54,972 bases of DNA from positions 1-54,972 of the forward strand of contig NZ_JAAKDT010000019.1 in NCBI RefSeq assembly GCF_011038785.1, written 5' to 3'. A model generated the notes under the pieces. The model was not told the DNA's origin. It was given only the letters and a program-made list of their open reading frames with translations, and did no database searches. The position numbers were made by a program, and so were the translations under genes. Positions 1 through 9,493 of the stretch are shown in pieces. This stretch comes from Parabacteroides sp. ZJ-118 (lineage in GTDB: Bacteria; Bacteroidota; Bacteroidia; Bacteroidales; Tannerellaceae). Positions within the stretch are counted from its first letter, which is position 1, and every line of letters begins with the position of its first letter.

Positions 1-159
1 GAAGACAACGCCATCTTCTATACCTTTATGGTGTCCTGTGAAATCCTTGGCGTAAACCCTTTTCGCTGGCTGAAACACACGCTGGAGAATATAAGGCCGG
101 ACATGGAAGAACTTCAACTAACCGGTCTCCTCCCTTGCAACTTCGAAGACAAAATCTAA
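1..159 (+). mobile_element. IS66-family transposase, C-terminal end (cut by window edge)
   Basis: Frame 1 is open from the first base to a TAA at 157-159 and encodes 52 residues. It contains a segment reading LGVNPFRWLKHTLENI and ends in LLPCNF plus a few residues. This matches the C-terminal element of IS66-type transposases, where a G-V/I-N-P-x-x-W-L motif precedes a terminal LLPxN/W segment. The rest of the transposase lies outside the window, so it cannot be said whether the element is intact. The right inverted repeat should lie between the stop and about 207, but it cannot be defined without the other end. The element abuts the terminator of the V-ATPase operon, so it appears to have inserted just downstream of that operon. 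The family call is from recognised motifs only. Confidence 0.7.
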
Positions 160-207
160 GCCTGACTTGAACTTAAAAAAACAAGTCGGACGGTTTCGGA
201 CGGATAC

Positions 208-239
208 AAAAAAGCCGCCCCGTGAATGTCCGGGACGGC
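208..239 (-). terminator. Intrinsic terminator of the V-ATPase operon
   Basis: On the minus strand a 9-bp stem (GCCGTCCCG with CGGGGCGGC, one G-U pair) and an 8-nt loop are followed by six T residues. It lies about 30 bp past the stop codon of the K-subunit gene, so it should end the ATPase transcript. Confidence 0.85.
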
Positions 240-267
240 CTCTATTATTATCCAAATGTTTGAATGA

Positions 268-750
<483 letters not shown>

Positions 751-777
751 TTATTGTTTTGTTTTCTTGTTTAATTG

Positions 778-2598
778 TTATGCTTTTCTGAATGGCTCAT
801 AGGCCTTGCCTCCTCCCTCGAACTCCGCGTTCTTGTAATATTCCACGAAGATCAGACGAAGCGGGTGTACCAAAGAGCTGATCGTACAAAGAGCGATATT
901 GATGGAGTGACCGGCTAACAGGATCAGCGACATGCAGATCGCACGTGCCACGATATTCATACCGTCTGTCATCGTAACCGCCAACGTATTGAATACGCCC
1001 CCCAGGATGGAACCGGTCAGACCGATGGCGAACAAACGAATGTATGATAACGTATCACCCAGCAATCCGGAAGCCATATTGTACGTGTTCCAAAGTCCGG
1101 TACCAAAATTCAGGAATAGGTTCTTGCCCGGTGTATTGTACAAATAAGCGACAACCAGACCCAGAATGGCGATTCCGTAACATACCGTAACGACAGCGGC
1201 CGGCAAGTGAACGTTCAACATCGGAAGTCCGAACGCCAATGCCAAGGATATGATCACGAACACCCAAGCGAACGGAGCGATACTGTGTTTCGTCCCTTTC
1301 TGTATCTTGATCTTGTAAGCGGCGACACATTTACCGAATAGGATCTGCACCAAACCGATGACAATGGAGAAGGTCATCAAGTTATCGCTATCCACAAAGT
1401 AGTTCTTGATCTTTGACAAGGCCGGGATATCCGCCAAAGCCACCCCGAAGAAAGATCCGGTGCAGGTTCCCACCAACAAGGCAGCGAAACCTAGATACTG
1501 GAACAAGGTCAAATAGGGCTTGAAATCCGGGTTCACCTTCTTCTTCAAGATCGTACAAGCGATCATGACCAACAAACCGTACCCGCCATCGCCGAAACAA
1601 AGCCCGAAGAACAGCATAAAGAACGGGGCGAACAACGGGGTCGGATCAAGTTCTCCATAATTGGGCAAGGAGAACATCTTCGTGATAGGTTCGTACAATT
1701 TACTGAATTTATCATTCCGTAACTTGATAGGCACCCTATCCCCCTCCTCGATCGCTAACCGCTGGAAGAAATAACCTTGTTTATCCAACTCCTGCTCCAT
1801 GGCCGGAGCGTTTTCCGTCGGCACCCAACCTTCCAGCAACATGAGCTTGTCGCCCGCTTGCCGGTCTGTCTGCACCAACGCGTTAGAAAGGTTAAACTCG
1901 TCCTGCAGGCTCTTATCGAATTCCTCCAACGTTTTATAATCCTCCACGGCACGACGTTTCAGCTCATCCTCCACATCCCGGACATCCTTGGTACGCTGAT
2001 CCAGACGGGCACGCAACTTCGCCACTCCTTGAACCGGCATCTTCGGACGTTCAGCGTCTATATCAATCAAGGTACCTTCCTGGGTGATCGTGATAAAATA
2101 CGTTACCGATTGGAACTGATTGATCAGAATAGCGTTATACAGCACGCCCCATTCCGGATCGTACTTAGCGGTAGGACAGGTGAAGAACGTGACATCATAT
2201 CCCGCTCTTTTCAGACGGTTGATATTCTGATAGCTGAACTCACCCCATAATTCCATATAAGCCAGATCCTTCTCGATCGCTTGCCTGGAAGCGATCAGTC
2301 GCGCCTTCTCCTCTTGCAATTCCTCGATCTTACGCACCAACTTCAGACCTTCCTCTTTCGTCAGCTCACGAGCCGGAGCGAACGTAACCTCTTTCTCCGC
2401 CGCATGGAGATTCCTAAAGTAGCGCATCAGCGCATTGACCCGTTTACGTTCAGCCAGAAGCCCTTGCAGCCTCTCGTTATCCATCGCGGAGTTTGTCTCC
2501 TTGATATGGACAACACCTAAGTCGCGAAGCGTGGAAAGGAACGTATCATATTCCTTATGGTACACCATAAAGGCATATTTACTCATCTTTACTATCAT
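778..2598 (-). CDS. ntpI: V-type ATPase subunit I (a-type stator membrane subunit)
   Basis: 606 residues. The N-terminal half (about 1-320) is a hydrophilic, coiled-coil-rich arm that contacts the peripheral stalk. The C-terminal half has seven to eight hydrophobic segments and forms the ion half-channels next to the K ring. The conserved GLCFGDGGYG motif begins the membrane domain, and a SYIRLFAIGL segment carries the essential arginine facing the c-ring glutamate. Length is typical of the bacterial family. The start codon overlaps the stop of subunit D by four bases (ATGA-type coupling), which supports the chosen start MIVKMSKY. It acts in the inner membrane as the static ion channel of the complex. 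Confidence 0.94.
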   Translation of the reverse strand: MIVKMSKYAFMVYHKEYDTFLSTLRDLGVVHIKETNSAMDNERLQGLLAERKRVNALMRYFRNLHAAEKEVTFAPARELTKEEGLKLVRKIEELQEEKARLIASRQAIEKDLAYMELWGEFSYQNINRLKRAGYDVTFFTCPTAKYDPEWGVLYNAILINQFQSVTYFITITQEGTLIDIDAERPKMPVQGVAKLRARLDQRTKDVRDVEDELKRRAVEDYKTLEEFDKSLQDEFNLSNALVQTDRQAGDKLMLLEGWVPTENAPAMEQELDKQGYFFQRLAIEEGDRVPIKLRNDKFSKLYEPITKMFSLPNYGELDPTPLFAPFFMLFFGLCFGDGGYGLLVMIACTILKKKVNPDFKPYLTLFQYLGFAALLVGTCTGSFFGVALADIPALSKIKNYFVDSDNLMTFSIVIGLVQILFGKCVAAYKIKIQKGTKHSIAPFAWVFVIISLALAFGLPMLNVHLPAAVVTVCYGIAILGLVVAYLYNTPGKNLFLNFGTGLWNTYNMASGLLGDTLSYIRLFAIGLTGSILGGVFNTLAVTMTDGMNIVARAICMSLILLAGHSINIALCTISSLVHPLRLIFVEYYKNAEFEGGGKAYEPFRKA

Positions 2599-3218
2599 AC
2601 CTCGGCCTCCTCTTTTTCTTCTTTTGCCTTACGTTTCTCCTGATTGGCTCTCATGATCTTCTGTGAAGACTTAGAAAGACTCTCCTCGTCTTCCATAAAC
2701 CGTTTCACTTTACGGATCGCATCCTTATAGCCCGGAATCTGTACCTTCTCAAACAGGTTCACCTTCTGAGTGGTCTTTTTCCTGGCATGCTCCAACAACT
2801 CCAGCTTCATGCCCGAGAACTCCGCCTCGATACCGGTACGAGCCAGCTTTTTCAGCAACTCGATGCCGTCCGTATACCATGCGGGGGCATTAAAGAGACT
2901 ATAGTGTCCGATCTCGAACTTGATCTCGTCCAACAACGGGACGACCACGCCGGCGATCTTCTTCGTGGAGAGCGTCACGTCCTTCACGGAGATCAACTCC
3001 GGATTGAACTCGTTCCACAAAGCCACCATATTCTCATAACTCTGAATCTCTTGCTCTAGCTGAAGTTCCAATTTATTCACTTCGTCCTTGGTCCGCTTCA
3101 CCTCGATACGCAGGGCGCTCTCCTTGCTCTTGATCGTAGGCAGGGAGCGTTCACGCATCTTCAGTTGCTTTTCCAATTGCTGAAGAGAGGTTTTATTGTA
3201 TTGAAACTTTATTGCCAT
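2595..3218 (-). CDS. ntpD: V-type ATPase subunit D (central rotor shaft)
   Basis: 207 residues, predicted almost wholly helical, with long N- and C-terminal heptad-rich helices. This is the expected architecture of the D subunit, which forms the rotating shaft inside the A3B3 head. The N-terminus (about residues 3-80) matches the family pattern of Q-L-x-x-L plus a charged coiled coil. The tail is very rich in K and E. It is translationally coupled to subunit I downstream and lies 11 bp after subunit B. No subunit F gene, which normally binds D at the base of the shaft, is found in this operon. Confidence 0.92.
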   Translation of the reverse strand: MAIKFQYNKTSLQQLEKQLKMRERSLPTIKSKESALRIEVKRTKDEVNKLELQLEQEIQSYENMVALWNEFNPELISVKDVTLSTKKIAGVVVPLLDEIKFEIGHYSLFNAPAWYTDGIELLKKLARTGIEAEFSGMKLELLEHARKKTTQKVNLFEKVQIPGYKDAIRKVKRFMEDEESLSKSSQKIMRANQEKRKAKEEKEEAEV

Positions 3219-3229
3219 GTTTATTTAAT

Positions 3230-4546
3230 TTACTTCCAGTACTTATCCACCAATCCTTGTTTGATATTTACCTCTTCCGGGCTGAAATATCTAGCGAACA
3301 ATCCCCAAGCTACGTCCAGCATCTCCGTCGTATCCAAGTTTACGTCGATAGCCAACAGCTTGGAAGAATAATCTTTGGCGAAAGACAAGGTACGGTTGTC
3401 GTAGTCGGTCAAGTCGAAGCCGTTCTCCAACTTGGTCTTAGCGTTAGCGGCATCGGCATACAAACGTACGGCGGCGTTCATTACCTGCGGATGATCCTCA
3501 CGGGTCTTCTTCCCGGTTACCAGCTGTTTCAAACGAGACAAGCTTCGGAACGGATCGACGATTACCTTACCCACATCGCTATCACGACGCAAATACAACT
3601 GACCTTCCGTGATATAACCCGTATTATCAGGTACGGCATGCGTGATATCACCGCCGGATAAAGTCGTTACGGCGATAATCGTGATGGAACCTCCCGCCGG
3701 GAATTGAACGGCTTTCTCGTAAATCTTTGCCAAGTCCGAGTACAAGGAACCTGGCATAGAGTCCTTAGACGGAATCTGATCCATACGGTTTGACACGATC
3801 GCCAAGGCATCGGCATAATTGGTCATATCGGTAAGCAGCACCAAGACCTTCTCGTTCTTCTCCACGGCGAAATACTCAGCGGCGCTCAACGCCATATCCG
3901 GGATCAAGATACGCTCTACGGACGGATCCTCGGTCGTATTGATAAAACTAACGATACGATCTAGGGCACCAGCGTTACTAAATGTATTCTTAAAAAACAG
4001 GTAGTCGTCGTTCGTCATACCCATACCTCCCAAGATAATCTTATCGGACTTCGCGCGCAAGGCTACCATCGCCATAACTTGATTGAAAGGCTGGTCGGGG
4101 TCGGCGAAGAACGGGATCTTCTGACCGGTTACCAAGGTGTTATTCAAGTCGATACCGGCGATACCCGTAGCGATCAATTCGGAGGGTTGCTTACGACGTA
4201 CCGGGTTCACGGACGGACCACCGATCTCGACCTCACGTCCCTCGGGTATCGGGCCGCCATCGATAGGCTCGCCATAAGCGTTGAAGAAACGTCCGGCCAA
4301 CTGGTCGCCTACTTTCAAAGAAGGAGCCTTCCCCATGAATACCACCTCGGCATTCGTACGGATACCTTCCGTTCCGGAGAATACCTGCAACGTCACCTCG
4401 TCGCCGATAATCTTTACCACCTGAGCCAGCTTTCCGTCTACAGAGGCCAACTCATCATACCCAACTCCCGTCGCTTTCAGCGAACAGGTAGCTTTTGTGA
4501 TCTGGGTAATCTTCGTATATATTTTTTGAAATGCTTTTGTTGCCAT
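3230..4546 (-). CDS. ntpB: V-type ATPase subunit B (non-catalytic)
   Basis: 438 residues, homologous to the regulatory, non-catalytic subunit of the A3B3 head. The N-terminal beta-barrel (about 1-75) is followed by the nucleotide-binding fold with the family motifs PVNPVRRKQPSELIATGI and the LTDMTNYADAL region. A canonical Walker A is absent, as expected for B. The SRLKQLVTGKKTREDHPQV region and C-terminal helical domain are present. It sits 7 bp downstream of subunit A, so A and B should be made in equal amounts from one message. Length and motifs are complete, with no sign of damage. Confidence 0.95.
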   Translation of the reverse strand: MATKAFQKIYTKITQITKATCSLKATGVGYDELASVDGKLAQVVKIIGDEVTLQVFSGTEGIRTNAEVVFMGKAPSLKVGDQLAGRFFNAYGEPIDGGPIPEGREVEIGGPSVNPVRRKQPSELIATGIAGIDLNNTLVTGQKIPFFADPDQPFNQVMAMVALRAKSDKIILGGMGMTNDDYLFFKNTFSNAGALDRIVSFINTTEDPSVERILIPDMALSAAEYFAVEKNEKVLVLLTDMTNYADALAIVSNRMDQIPSKDSMPGSLYSDLAKIYEKAVQFPAGGSITIIAVTTLSGGDITHAVPDNTGYITEGQLYLRRDSDVGKVIVDPFRSLSRLKQLVTGKKTREDHPQVMNAAVRLYADAANAKTKLENGFDLTDYDNRTLSFAKDYSSKLLAIDVNLDTTEMLDVAWGLFARYFSPEEVNIKQGLVDKYWK

Positions 4547-4553
4547 AACTCTT

Positions 4554-6311
4554 TTAATTTTCGATTCTCTCCTTCAAAAGTTCATCCAGTTCCGTATTAA
4601 ACCGCTTGAATGAGTCACTCTCATATTCCGAATAGTTCATCTGCTTAAAGATGTTGATCATCTTCTTGAAGTAGTCCATAACCTCGAGGAAGGTATCAAA
4701 CTTAAACTCTGAACGGCAAACGTTCACGACCCTATCCAGCATGAATTCCTGGCGTCGCAACGGAGTAACCGCGTCGATGGCATCGAAAGCGTCCTGTTGC
4801 AAGATCACGAAGTCGATCAACTCGGACTTCCAGAATGTAACGTGATACTCAACAGGCACACCATCATCACCCAAGATATTGATTTGTTCGGAGATCTCCT
4901 TACCACGCAACATACGGGTCTTGATCTCGTTTACTTTCTCGATCCATTCCGGGGAGATATGTTTAGCGATGTATTCCTGAAACTCGGGATACTCGATATA
5001 CTTGGAATAGCTATCGATCGGGTTTACGGCCGGATAACGTTTACGGTCGGCACGCTCCTGCTCCAAGGCATAGAAACAACGGGCTACCTTCTTCGTATTC
5101 TCGGTCACCGGCTCCTTCAGGTTACCACCGGCCGGCGATACCGTACCGATGAAAGTAACAGAACCTGTAGCGTTGTTATTCAAATGAACGAATCCCGCAC
5201 GGGCGTAGAAGTTCGCCACGATAGCGGACAAGTCCATCGGGAAAGCATCCGGTCCGGGCAACTCCTCCAAACGGTTGGACATCTCACGCAAGGCCTGTGC
5301 CCAACGGGAAGTGGAATCGGCCATCAACAAAACCTTCAAGCCCATGCCGCGATAATACTCGGCGATGGTCATCGCCGTATATACGGATGCCTCACGGGCG
5401 GCTACCGGCATGTTGGAAGTATTGGCGATAATGATCGTACGTTCCATCAATTTTCGTCCCGTATGCGGGTCTACCAATTCCGGGAACTCCGTAAATACCT
5501 CCACGACCTCATTCGCACGCTCGCCGCAGGCGGCGATAATCACTATATCCGCTTCCGCTTGCTTGGAGATCGCGTGCTGAAGCACCGTCTTGCCCGTACC
5601 GAACGGACCGGGAATAAACCCTGTACCACCCTCAACAATCGGGTTCACGGTATCGATCGTACGGACGCCCGTCTCCAGTAATTTGAATGGACGGGGCTTT
5701 TCCTTATAACAAGTGATGGCTTTCTTTACCGGCCATTTCTGGATCATCGTCACGTTTACGTCCGTGCCATTCTCGTCCGTAAGGACAGCCATCGTATCAT
5801 TGATGGTATAGGATCCGGCCGGAGCCACCGATTTCACGGTATAGGACCCCTCGAACTTAAAGGGGACCATAATCTTATGCGGTTGGAAATTCTCGTCCAC
5901 CTCTCCCAGCCAATCACCGGCGCTCACGGTATCGCCCGCTTTAGCCAGAGGCTTGAAATCCCACTTCTTATCATTGTCCAACGCAAACGTATAATCGCCA
6001 CGCTTCAAGAATACACCTTCCATCTTGTCCAAGTCGTTCTGCAAACCATCATAGTTGCGGGACAACATGCCCGGACCCAGCGTAACTTCCAACATATGCC
6101 CTTGGAATTCTGCCTCGTCGCCGACACGCATACCGCGTGTGCTCTCGAATACTTGTACAAAGGCATTCTTTCCTATTACCTTGATTACTTCCGACATCAG
6201 CTTCACGCCTCCGACTGAAATGTAACAGATCTCATTCTGAGAAACCGGACCATCCACCTCTACGGTTACTAGGTTGGATACGATTCCCTTTACAATTCCT
6301 TTCGTAGCCAT
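4554..6311 (-). CDS. ntpA: V-type ATPase subunit A (catalytic)
   Basis: 585 residues, the catalytic ATP-hydrolysing or ATP-making subunit. Visible landmarks are the N-terminal barrel (1-75), the bulge (non-homologous) domain (about 110-190), the Walker A GPFGTGKT at 235-242 with K241, the GER motif with catalytic E264, and the Walker B segment ending LLMAD at 332 followed by STSRWAQ. The P-loop has threonine (GTGKT) where many homologues have serine. The start codon lies 3 bp after the DUF2764 stop, and subunit B follows closely. Complete and typical. Confidence 0.96.
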   Translation of the reverse strand: MATKGIVKGIVSNLVTVEVDGPVSQNEICYISVGGVKLMSEVIKVIGKNAFVQVFESTRGMRVGDEAEFQGHMLEVTLGPGMLSRNYDGLQNDLDKMEGVFLKRGDYTFALDNDKKWDFKPLAKAGDTVSAGDWLGEVDENFQPHKIMVPFKFEGSYTVKSVAPAGSYTINDTMAVLTDENGTDVNVTMIQKWPVKKAITCYKEKPRPFKLLETGVRTIDTVNPIVEGGTGFIPGPFGTGKTVLQHAISKQAEADIVIIAACGERANEVVEVFTEFPELVDPHTGRKLMERTIIIANTSNMPVAAREASVYTAMTIAEYYRGMGLKVLLMADSTSRWAQALREMSNRLEELPGPDAFPMDLSAIVANFYARAGFVHLNNNATGSVTFIGTVSPAGGNLKEPVTENTKKVARCFYALEQERADRKRYPAVNPIDSYSKYIEYPEFQEYIAKHISPEWIEKVNEIKTRMLRGKEISEQINILGDDGVPVEYHVTFWKSELIDFVILQQDAFDAIDAVTPLRRQEFMLDRVVNVCRSEFKFDTFLEVMDYFKKMINIFKQMNYSEYESDSFKRFNTELDELLKERIEN

Positions 6312-6314
6312 AAT

Positions 6315-7193
6315 TTATTTTATATTGTTTCTTTTAAATTCTTCCAACGCACTCTCACTACCCATCTTCATGGCGCCTACCAATTCACGGAAAGTCTTCT
6401 CGCCTCTCGCCTTATCCAAGGTTACCCAGCGCTCTATCATCTCCAATTTCAATAAATAAGCGAATACACTCTCTATATCAAACGTCTTGAAGAAGGTATT
6501 ATCGTCAAGCCATTTCCATTTCAAGAGATCGATTTTCTTCTCACGAACGATCAGATCGGTCTCCTCGGCAATGCGTTGCAACTCGGGCAAATATTCCACG
6601 GAATCGCCCAAGCCGAAATCACGGGCGTTCGAAGTGCGGATATTTTCCGCTATCTCATTATGCCCCACGATATAATCGGCCTTATCAAGGCCATATTTAC
6701 GGCAAGTGATCGCGGTAAGAACATTGTTGATATTCAAGTTAAGCTCGAACCAATCGCCCACGAACTTATTCCCACATTTCATGGCATATGCATAATATAA
6801 CGCTGCCAAGCGATCTTCCCAGGATATATACTCTCTCTCATTCTTGGTGTCCTTGACCTCTTCGGCCAGATACAGTTCAAGGAAATCCACGAAATAAGGC
6901 GGGAGATTATCATTCTTGGGAATTTTTTCCTCATCCTTCAACGCTTTATACAAAGTATTGAACTCATGATACGTTATTCTTCCTCTCTGATCCGGACCGG
7001 AGTCCGATCTTTTAGCGTAGGCCAGCAGATTTATATTATCATATTTCAAATAAAATAAATCAATCAGCTTTTTATCCTTGGAAGATAGCATATCCTCTAT
7101 CTCCATCCGGAACTCAGAGACCGAATAGGCTAGTTTGCTATCATCCAACGCTATGTTAGGAAGCCCGGAGATTAAGTAGTAATACTTGCTCAT
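6315..7193 (-). CDS. DUF2764 protein, probable V-ATPase C-subunit substitute
   Basis: 292 residues, predicted mostly helical, no signal peptide and no membrane segment. It belongs to the DUF2764 family, which I recall from Bacteroidota V-ATPase operons. It starts with MSKYYYLISGLP and has conserved blocks around DLFYLKYDN (about 46-54), NKFVGDWFELNLNINNVLTA (about 142-161) and a C-terminal RWVTLDKARGEKTFRELV. It occupies the position between E and A that subunit C holds in other bacterial operons, and no C gene is present. A role as the C-like collar linking rotor D to the K ring is therefore likely but inferred. The flanking gaps are only 1-3 bp, indicating co-translation. Confidence 0.85.
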   Translation of the reverse strand: MSKYYYLISGLPNIALDDSKLAYSVSEFRMEIEDMLSSKDKKLIDLFYLKYDNINLLAYAKRSDSGPDQRGRITYHEFNTLYKALKDEEKIPKNDNLPPYFVDFLELYLAEEVKDTKNEREYISWEDRLAALYYAYAMKCGNKFVGDWFELNLNINNVLTAITCRKYGLDKADYIVGHNEIAENIRTSNARDFGLGDSVEYLPELQRIAEETDLIVREKKIDLLKWKWLDDNTFFKTFDIESVFAYLLKLEMIERWVTLDKARGEKTFRELVGAMKMGSESALEEFKRNNIK

Positions 7194-7194
7194 A

Positions 7195-7785
7195 TCAGAA
7201 CAGCATTTCTACTAATTGCGGACGCAAGAACTCTTTAAAGAACTCGATGAACTCGTCTTCGCCAAATGTCACTTTATACGAGCCATCCGCCGGGATAATA
7301 GAGAAAGACGCTTTCTTCCCGCTTACCTTTTCGATCTTATACCCTTTCTCTAGCAAACCTTTGGCATTGGCCTCAAAATACGCTTTCAAGCCATCGGAAT
7401 CAGAAGCTTGGATAGTCAAGAACTCATTAGCGGGCCAGCTTTTCACAAGCTCAAGGATCACTTTCCGCATATACGCAGGATCCATCAACGCCGCTTTCAC
7501 ATTCGAACTAGCGATATCACCGGTGATAAGGTTTGTCACCTCGCTCTTTAATGCCTCGACAGACTGGGCAGCGAACAATTTCAATTCGGCTTCCGTATTC
7601 TTTTTCAACTCGGCGGCTTGTTTCTCGGCAGCCGCTACGATGCGTTTCGCTTCCGCTTCCGCTTCCTTAAGAATCGTATCCTTTTGAGCATTGGCCTCGG
7701 CGACTATACGTCCCGCTTCTTCGTTCCCCTTCTCTACACCTTCCTTGTAGATCTTGTCTGTTAGTTCCTGAATCTTTGTATCCAT
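7195..7785 (-). CDS. ntpE: V-type ATPase subunit E (peripheral stalk)
   Basis: 196 residues. The N-terminal 80 residues are a long alanine-, glutamate- and lysine-rich coiled coil (blocks such as EAEAEAKRIVAAAEKQAAEL). The C-terminal globular domain binds the top of the A3B3 head. This is the usual layout of the E stator subunit. It is the first gene of the operon, preceded by a Bacteroidota-type -7 box (7831-7838). The partner G/H stalk peptide is not in the operon, so it is either encoded elsewhere or replaced. Confidence 0.88.
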   Translation of the reverse strand: MDTKIQELTDKIYKEGVEKGNEEAGRIVAEANAQKDTILKEAEAEAKRIVAAAEKQAAELKKNTEAELKLFAAQSVEALKSEVTNLITGDIASSNVKAALMDPAYMRKVILELVKSWPANEFLTIQASDSDGLKAYFEANAKGLLEKGYKIEKVSGKKASFSIIPADGSYKVTFGEDEFIEFFKEFLRPQLVEMLF

Positions 7786-7830
7786 TTCCTATTATGTATT
7801 TGAATTGTGTTTCCCAATAGTAAACGCCCA

Positions 7831-7838
7831 CAAAGTTA
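7831..7838 (-). promoter_or_regulatory. -7 box for the V-ATPase operon
   Basis: The minus strand reads TAACTTTG, matching the Bacteroidota -7 consensus TAnnTTTG, about 45 bp upstream of the E-subunit start. No clear TTTG -33 box is seen at the expected distance. Confidence 0.55.
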
Positions 7839-7951
7839 TTATTTTCCGTGGATTAACCTAAAAACAAGTGTGAAATCAAGCTAAAAAATAACACGAATCA
7901 AATAAAATGCTATTTACATTCGCCGATATTGTATTTTTGTTCGTCTATTTG

Positions 7952-7959
7952 TACCTTTG
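7952..7959 (+). promoter_or_regulatory. -7 box for the GNAT gene
   Basis: TACCTTTG fits TAnnTTTG. A near-consensus ATTG lies 20 bp upstream (7928-7931). It precedes the GNAT start at 7985 by 25 bp. Confidence 0.55.
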
Positions 7960-7984
7960 TAAGTTTTAAAAATACAGGATTAAC

Positions 7985-8491
7985 ATGTTTACGATTCGAA
8001 AAGCGACTGTTGATGATCGTTCTCTCATACACGACCTTGCCTCGCGCGTCTGGGAGAACACGTATGGAAAGATTCTTTCTAAAGGGCAATTGGATTACAT
8101 GTTCGACATGATGTACGCTCCGGATAACATTCTTAAACAAATGGAAGAGCTACATCATCAATATTTTATCATATTGGCGGACAATATGCCGGCAGGCTAT
8201 TTATCCATAGAGAAAACAGGTGAAAACACATACAATTTTCAAAAGATCTATTCCTTACCGGAAATGCATGGCACGGGAATCGGACGTTTTATCATCGAAC
8301 AAGGTATAGACTATTTGAAGGAGATACACCCCGGACCTTTCACCATAGAGTTATACGTAAACCGTTACAACCCCGCTGTAGGCTTCTACAAGCACATGGG
8401 ATTACAGGAAATAGGCACACGAGACCATCCCATAGGAAATGGCTATTTCATGAACGATTATATCATGGGCATGGAAGTGGAGAATAAATAG
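7985..8491 (+). CDS. GNAT-family N-acetyltransferase
   Basis: 168 residues, cytoplasmic. The fold is a single GNAT domain. The N-terminal strand IRKATVDD is followed by the acetyl-CoA pyrophosphate-binding motif A as MHGTGIGRFII (94-104), then strand TIELYVNRYNPAVGFYKHMGL, where the N-x-x-A-x-x-F-Y pattern is the usual motif B. Acetyl-CoA is therefore the likely donor. The acceptor cannot be deduced; relatives modify ribosomal proteins, small amines or antibiotics. It is a single-gene unit with its own promoter, divergent from the ATPase operon and convergent with the transglycosylase gene 18 bp downstream. Confidence 0.88.
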   Translation: MFTIRKATVDDRSLIHDLASRVWENTYGKILSKGQLDYMFDMMYAPDNILKQMEELHHQYFIILADNMPAGYLSIEKTGENTYNFQKIYSLPEMHGTGIGRFIIEQGIDYLKEIHPGPFTIELYVNRYNPAVGFYKHMGLQEIGTRDHPIGNGYFMNDYIMGMEVENK

Positions 8492-8509
8492 TATCCATCA
8501 GAAACCGGA

Positions 8510-9493
8510 TCAATTCTCCGACACGACCCAAGCCGAATCGTATACTTCCGTATTCGGGGTCTTGTAATACATGTCCTTTTTTTGAGGAATACTTAATTTA
8601 TAGGTCTTTCCTCCTGTCACCAACTTTCGATCACGGAGCCAAGGATTAAAACGTTTCAAGTCCGCGTAAGTGATCCCGTGCTCTTTGGCGAAAGCCGACA
8701 GATTCTGTATATCTTGGCTTACGGCCACGTCTGCGGTAGGGATCGGCTTATACAGGTCGCGGGCACGAAGCACAAAACCGTACTTCGACGGATTCTCGAA
8801 AATTTGCTTGATCGCCATGATTCGATAAATATAACGGGTGGTCTCTTCCACCAACCAGAGATCGAAGGAGGAATCCGCGTCTTGTTTGACCAGTTCACCG
8901 GAGATACGTCCCATGCCGCCATTATAAGAAGCGGCTACCGCTGCCCAGTCTCCATATTTCTTATAGGCGGCTTTCAAATAACGGCAAGCGGCCCCGGTCG
9001 CTTTCTCTACATGGCAACGCTCGTCGACCGTCGGGGTAATTGTCAAACCATATTCCCTTGCCGTACCCTCCAGTAATTGCCACATCCCGACAGCACGGGC
9101 TGGAGAAGATACACGGGGATCCAAATGGCTTTCTATCACCGCTAGATATTTGAAGTCATCGGGGATGCCGTTCGCTCTCAGGATTGGCTCGATTACCGGG
9201 AAATAACGGTTCGCCCGCTTGATCAGAAGCATCGTCGTAGAATGGAAATATGTAAAGCTGCTCAATTCACGGTCGTAGGCTTCCCGCATGTCATAGCGGG
9301 TGATATCAATTTGTTTCCCGCAAAAAGGGACCGAGGTCGGAATGTCCGGCGACAGGGTCATGGATGAGACAACCGGACGGCTCTCTATCACTTTCTCTAC
9401 GTCATTCGAGCCCATCGAGATACACGCGGTCAAGCAAACAACGCCTCCGCATAAAAAACTAGCTACATTATTCCTGGATATTCTCATTTTCAT
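8510..9493 (-). CDS. MltD-like lytic transglycosylase lipoprotein
   Basis: 327 residues. A lipoprotein signal with lipobox LTAC puts the lipidated cysteine at position 24. The SLT (family 1) catalytic domain spans about 100-230, with the catalytic glutamate in AVIESHL (E121) and the downstream motifs AVGMWQL and AASYNGG. The C-terminal part (about 265-315) looks like one LysM repeat (SAFAKEHGITYADLKRFNP). It should cleave peptidoglycan glycan strands from the periplasmic side, anchored to a membrane. The start overlaps the upstream gene by 26 bp, and a second ATG two codons in is also possible. It is translated after the T9SS-sorted protein gene, so the two may form a bicistron. Confidence 0.88.
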   Translation of the reverse strand: MKMRISRNNVASFLCGGVVCLTACISMGSNDVEKVIESRPVVSSMTLSPDIPTSVPFCGKQIDITRYDMREAYDRELSSFTYFHSTTMLLIKRANRYFPVIEPILRANGIPDDFKYLAVIESHLDPRVSSPARAVGMWQLLEGTAREYGLTITPTVDERCHVEKATGAACRYLKAAYKKYGDWAAVAASYNGGMGRISGELVKQDADSSFDLWLVEETTRYIYRIMAIKQIFENPSKYGFVLRARDLYKPIPTADVAVSQDIQNLSAFAKEHGITYADLKRFNPWLRDRKLVTGGKTYKLSIPQKKDMYYKTPNTEVYDSAWVVSEN

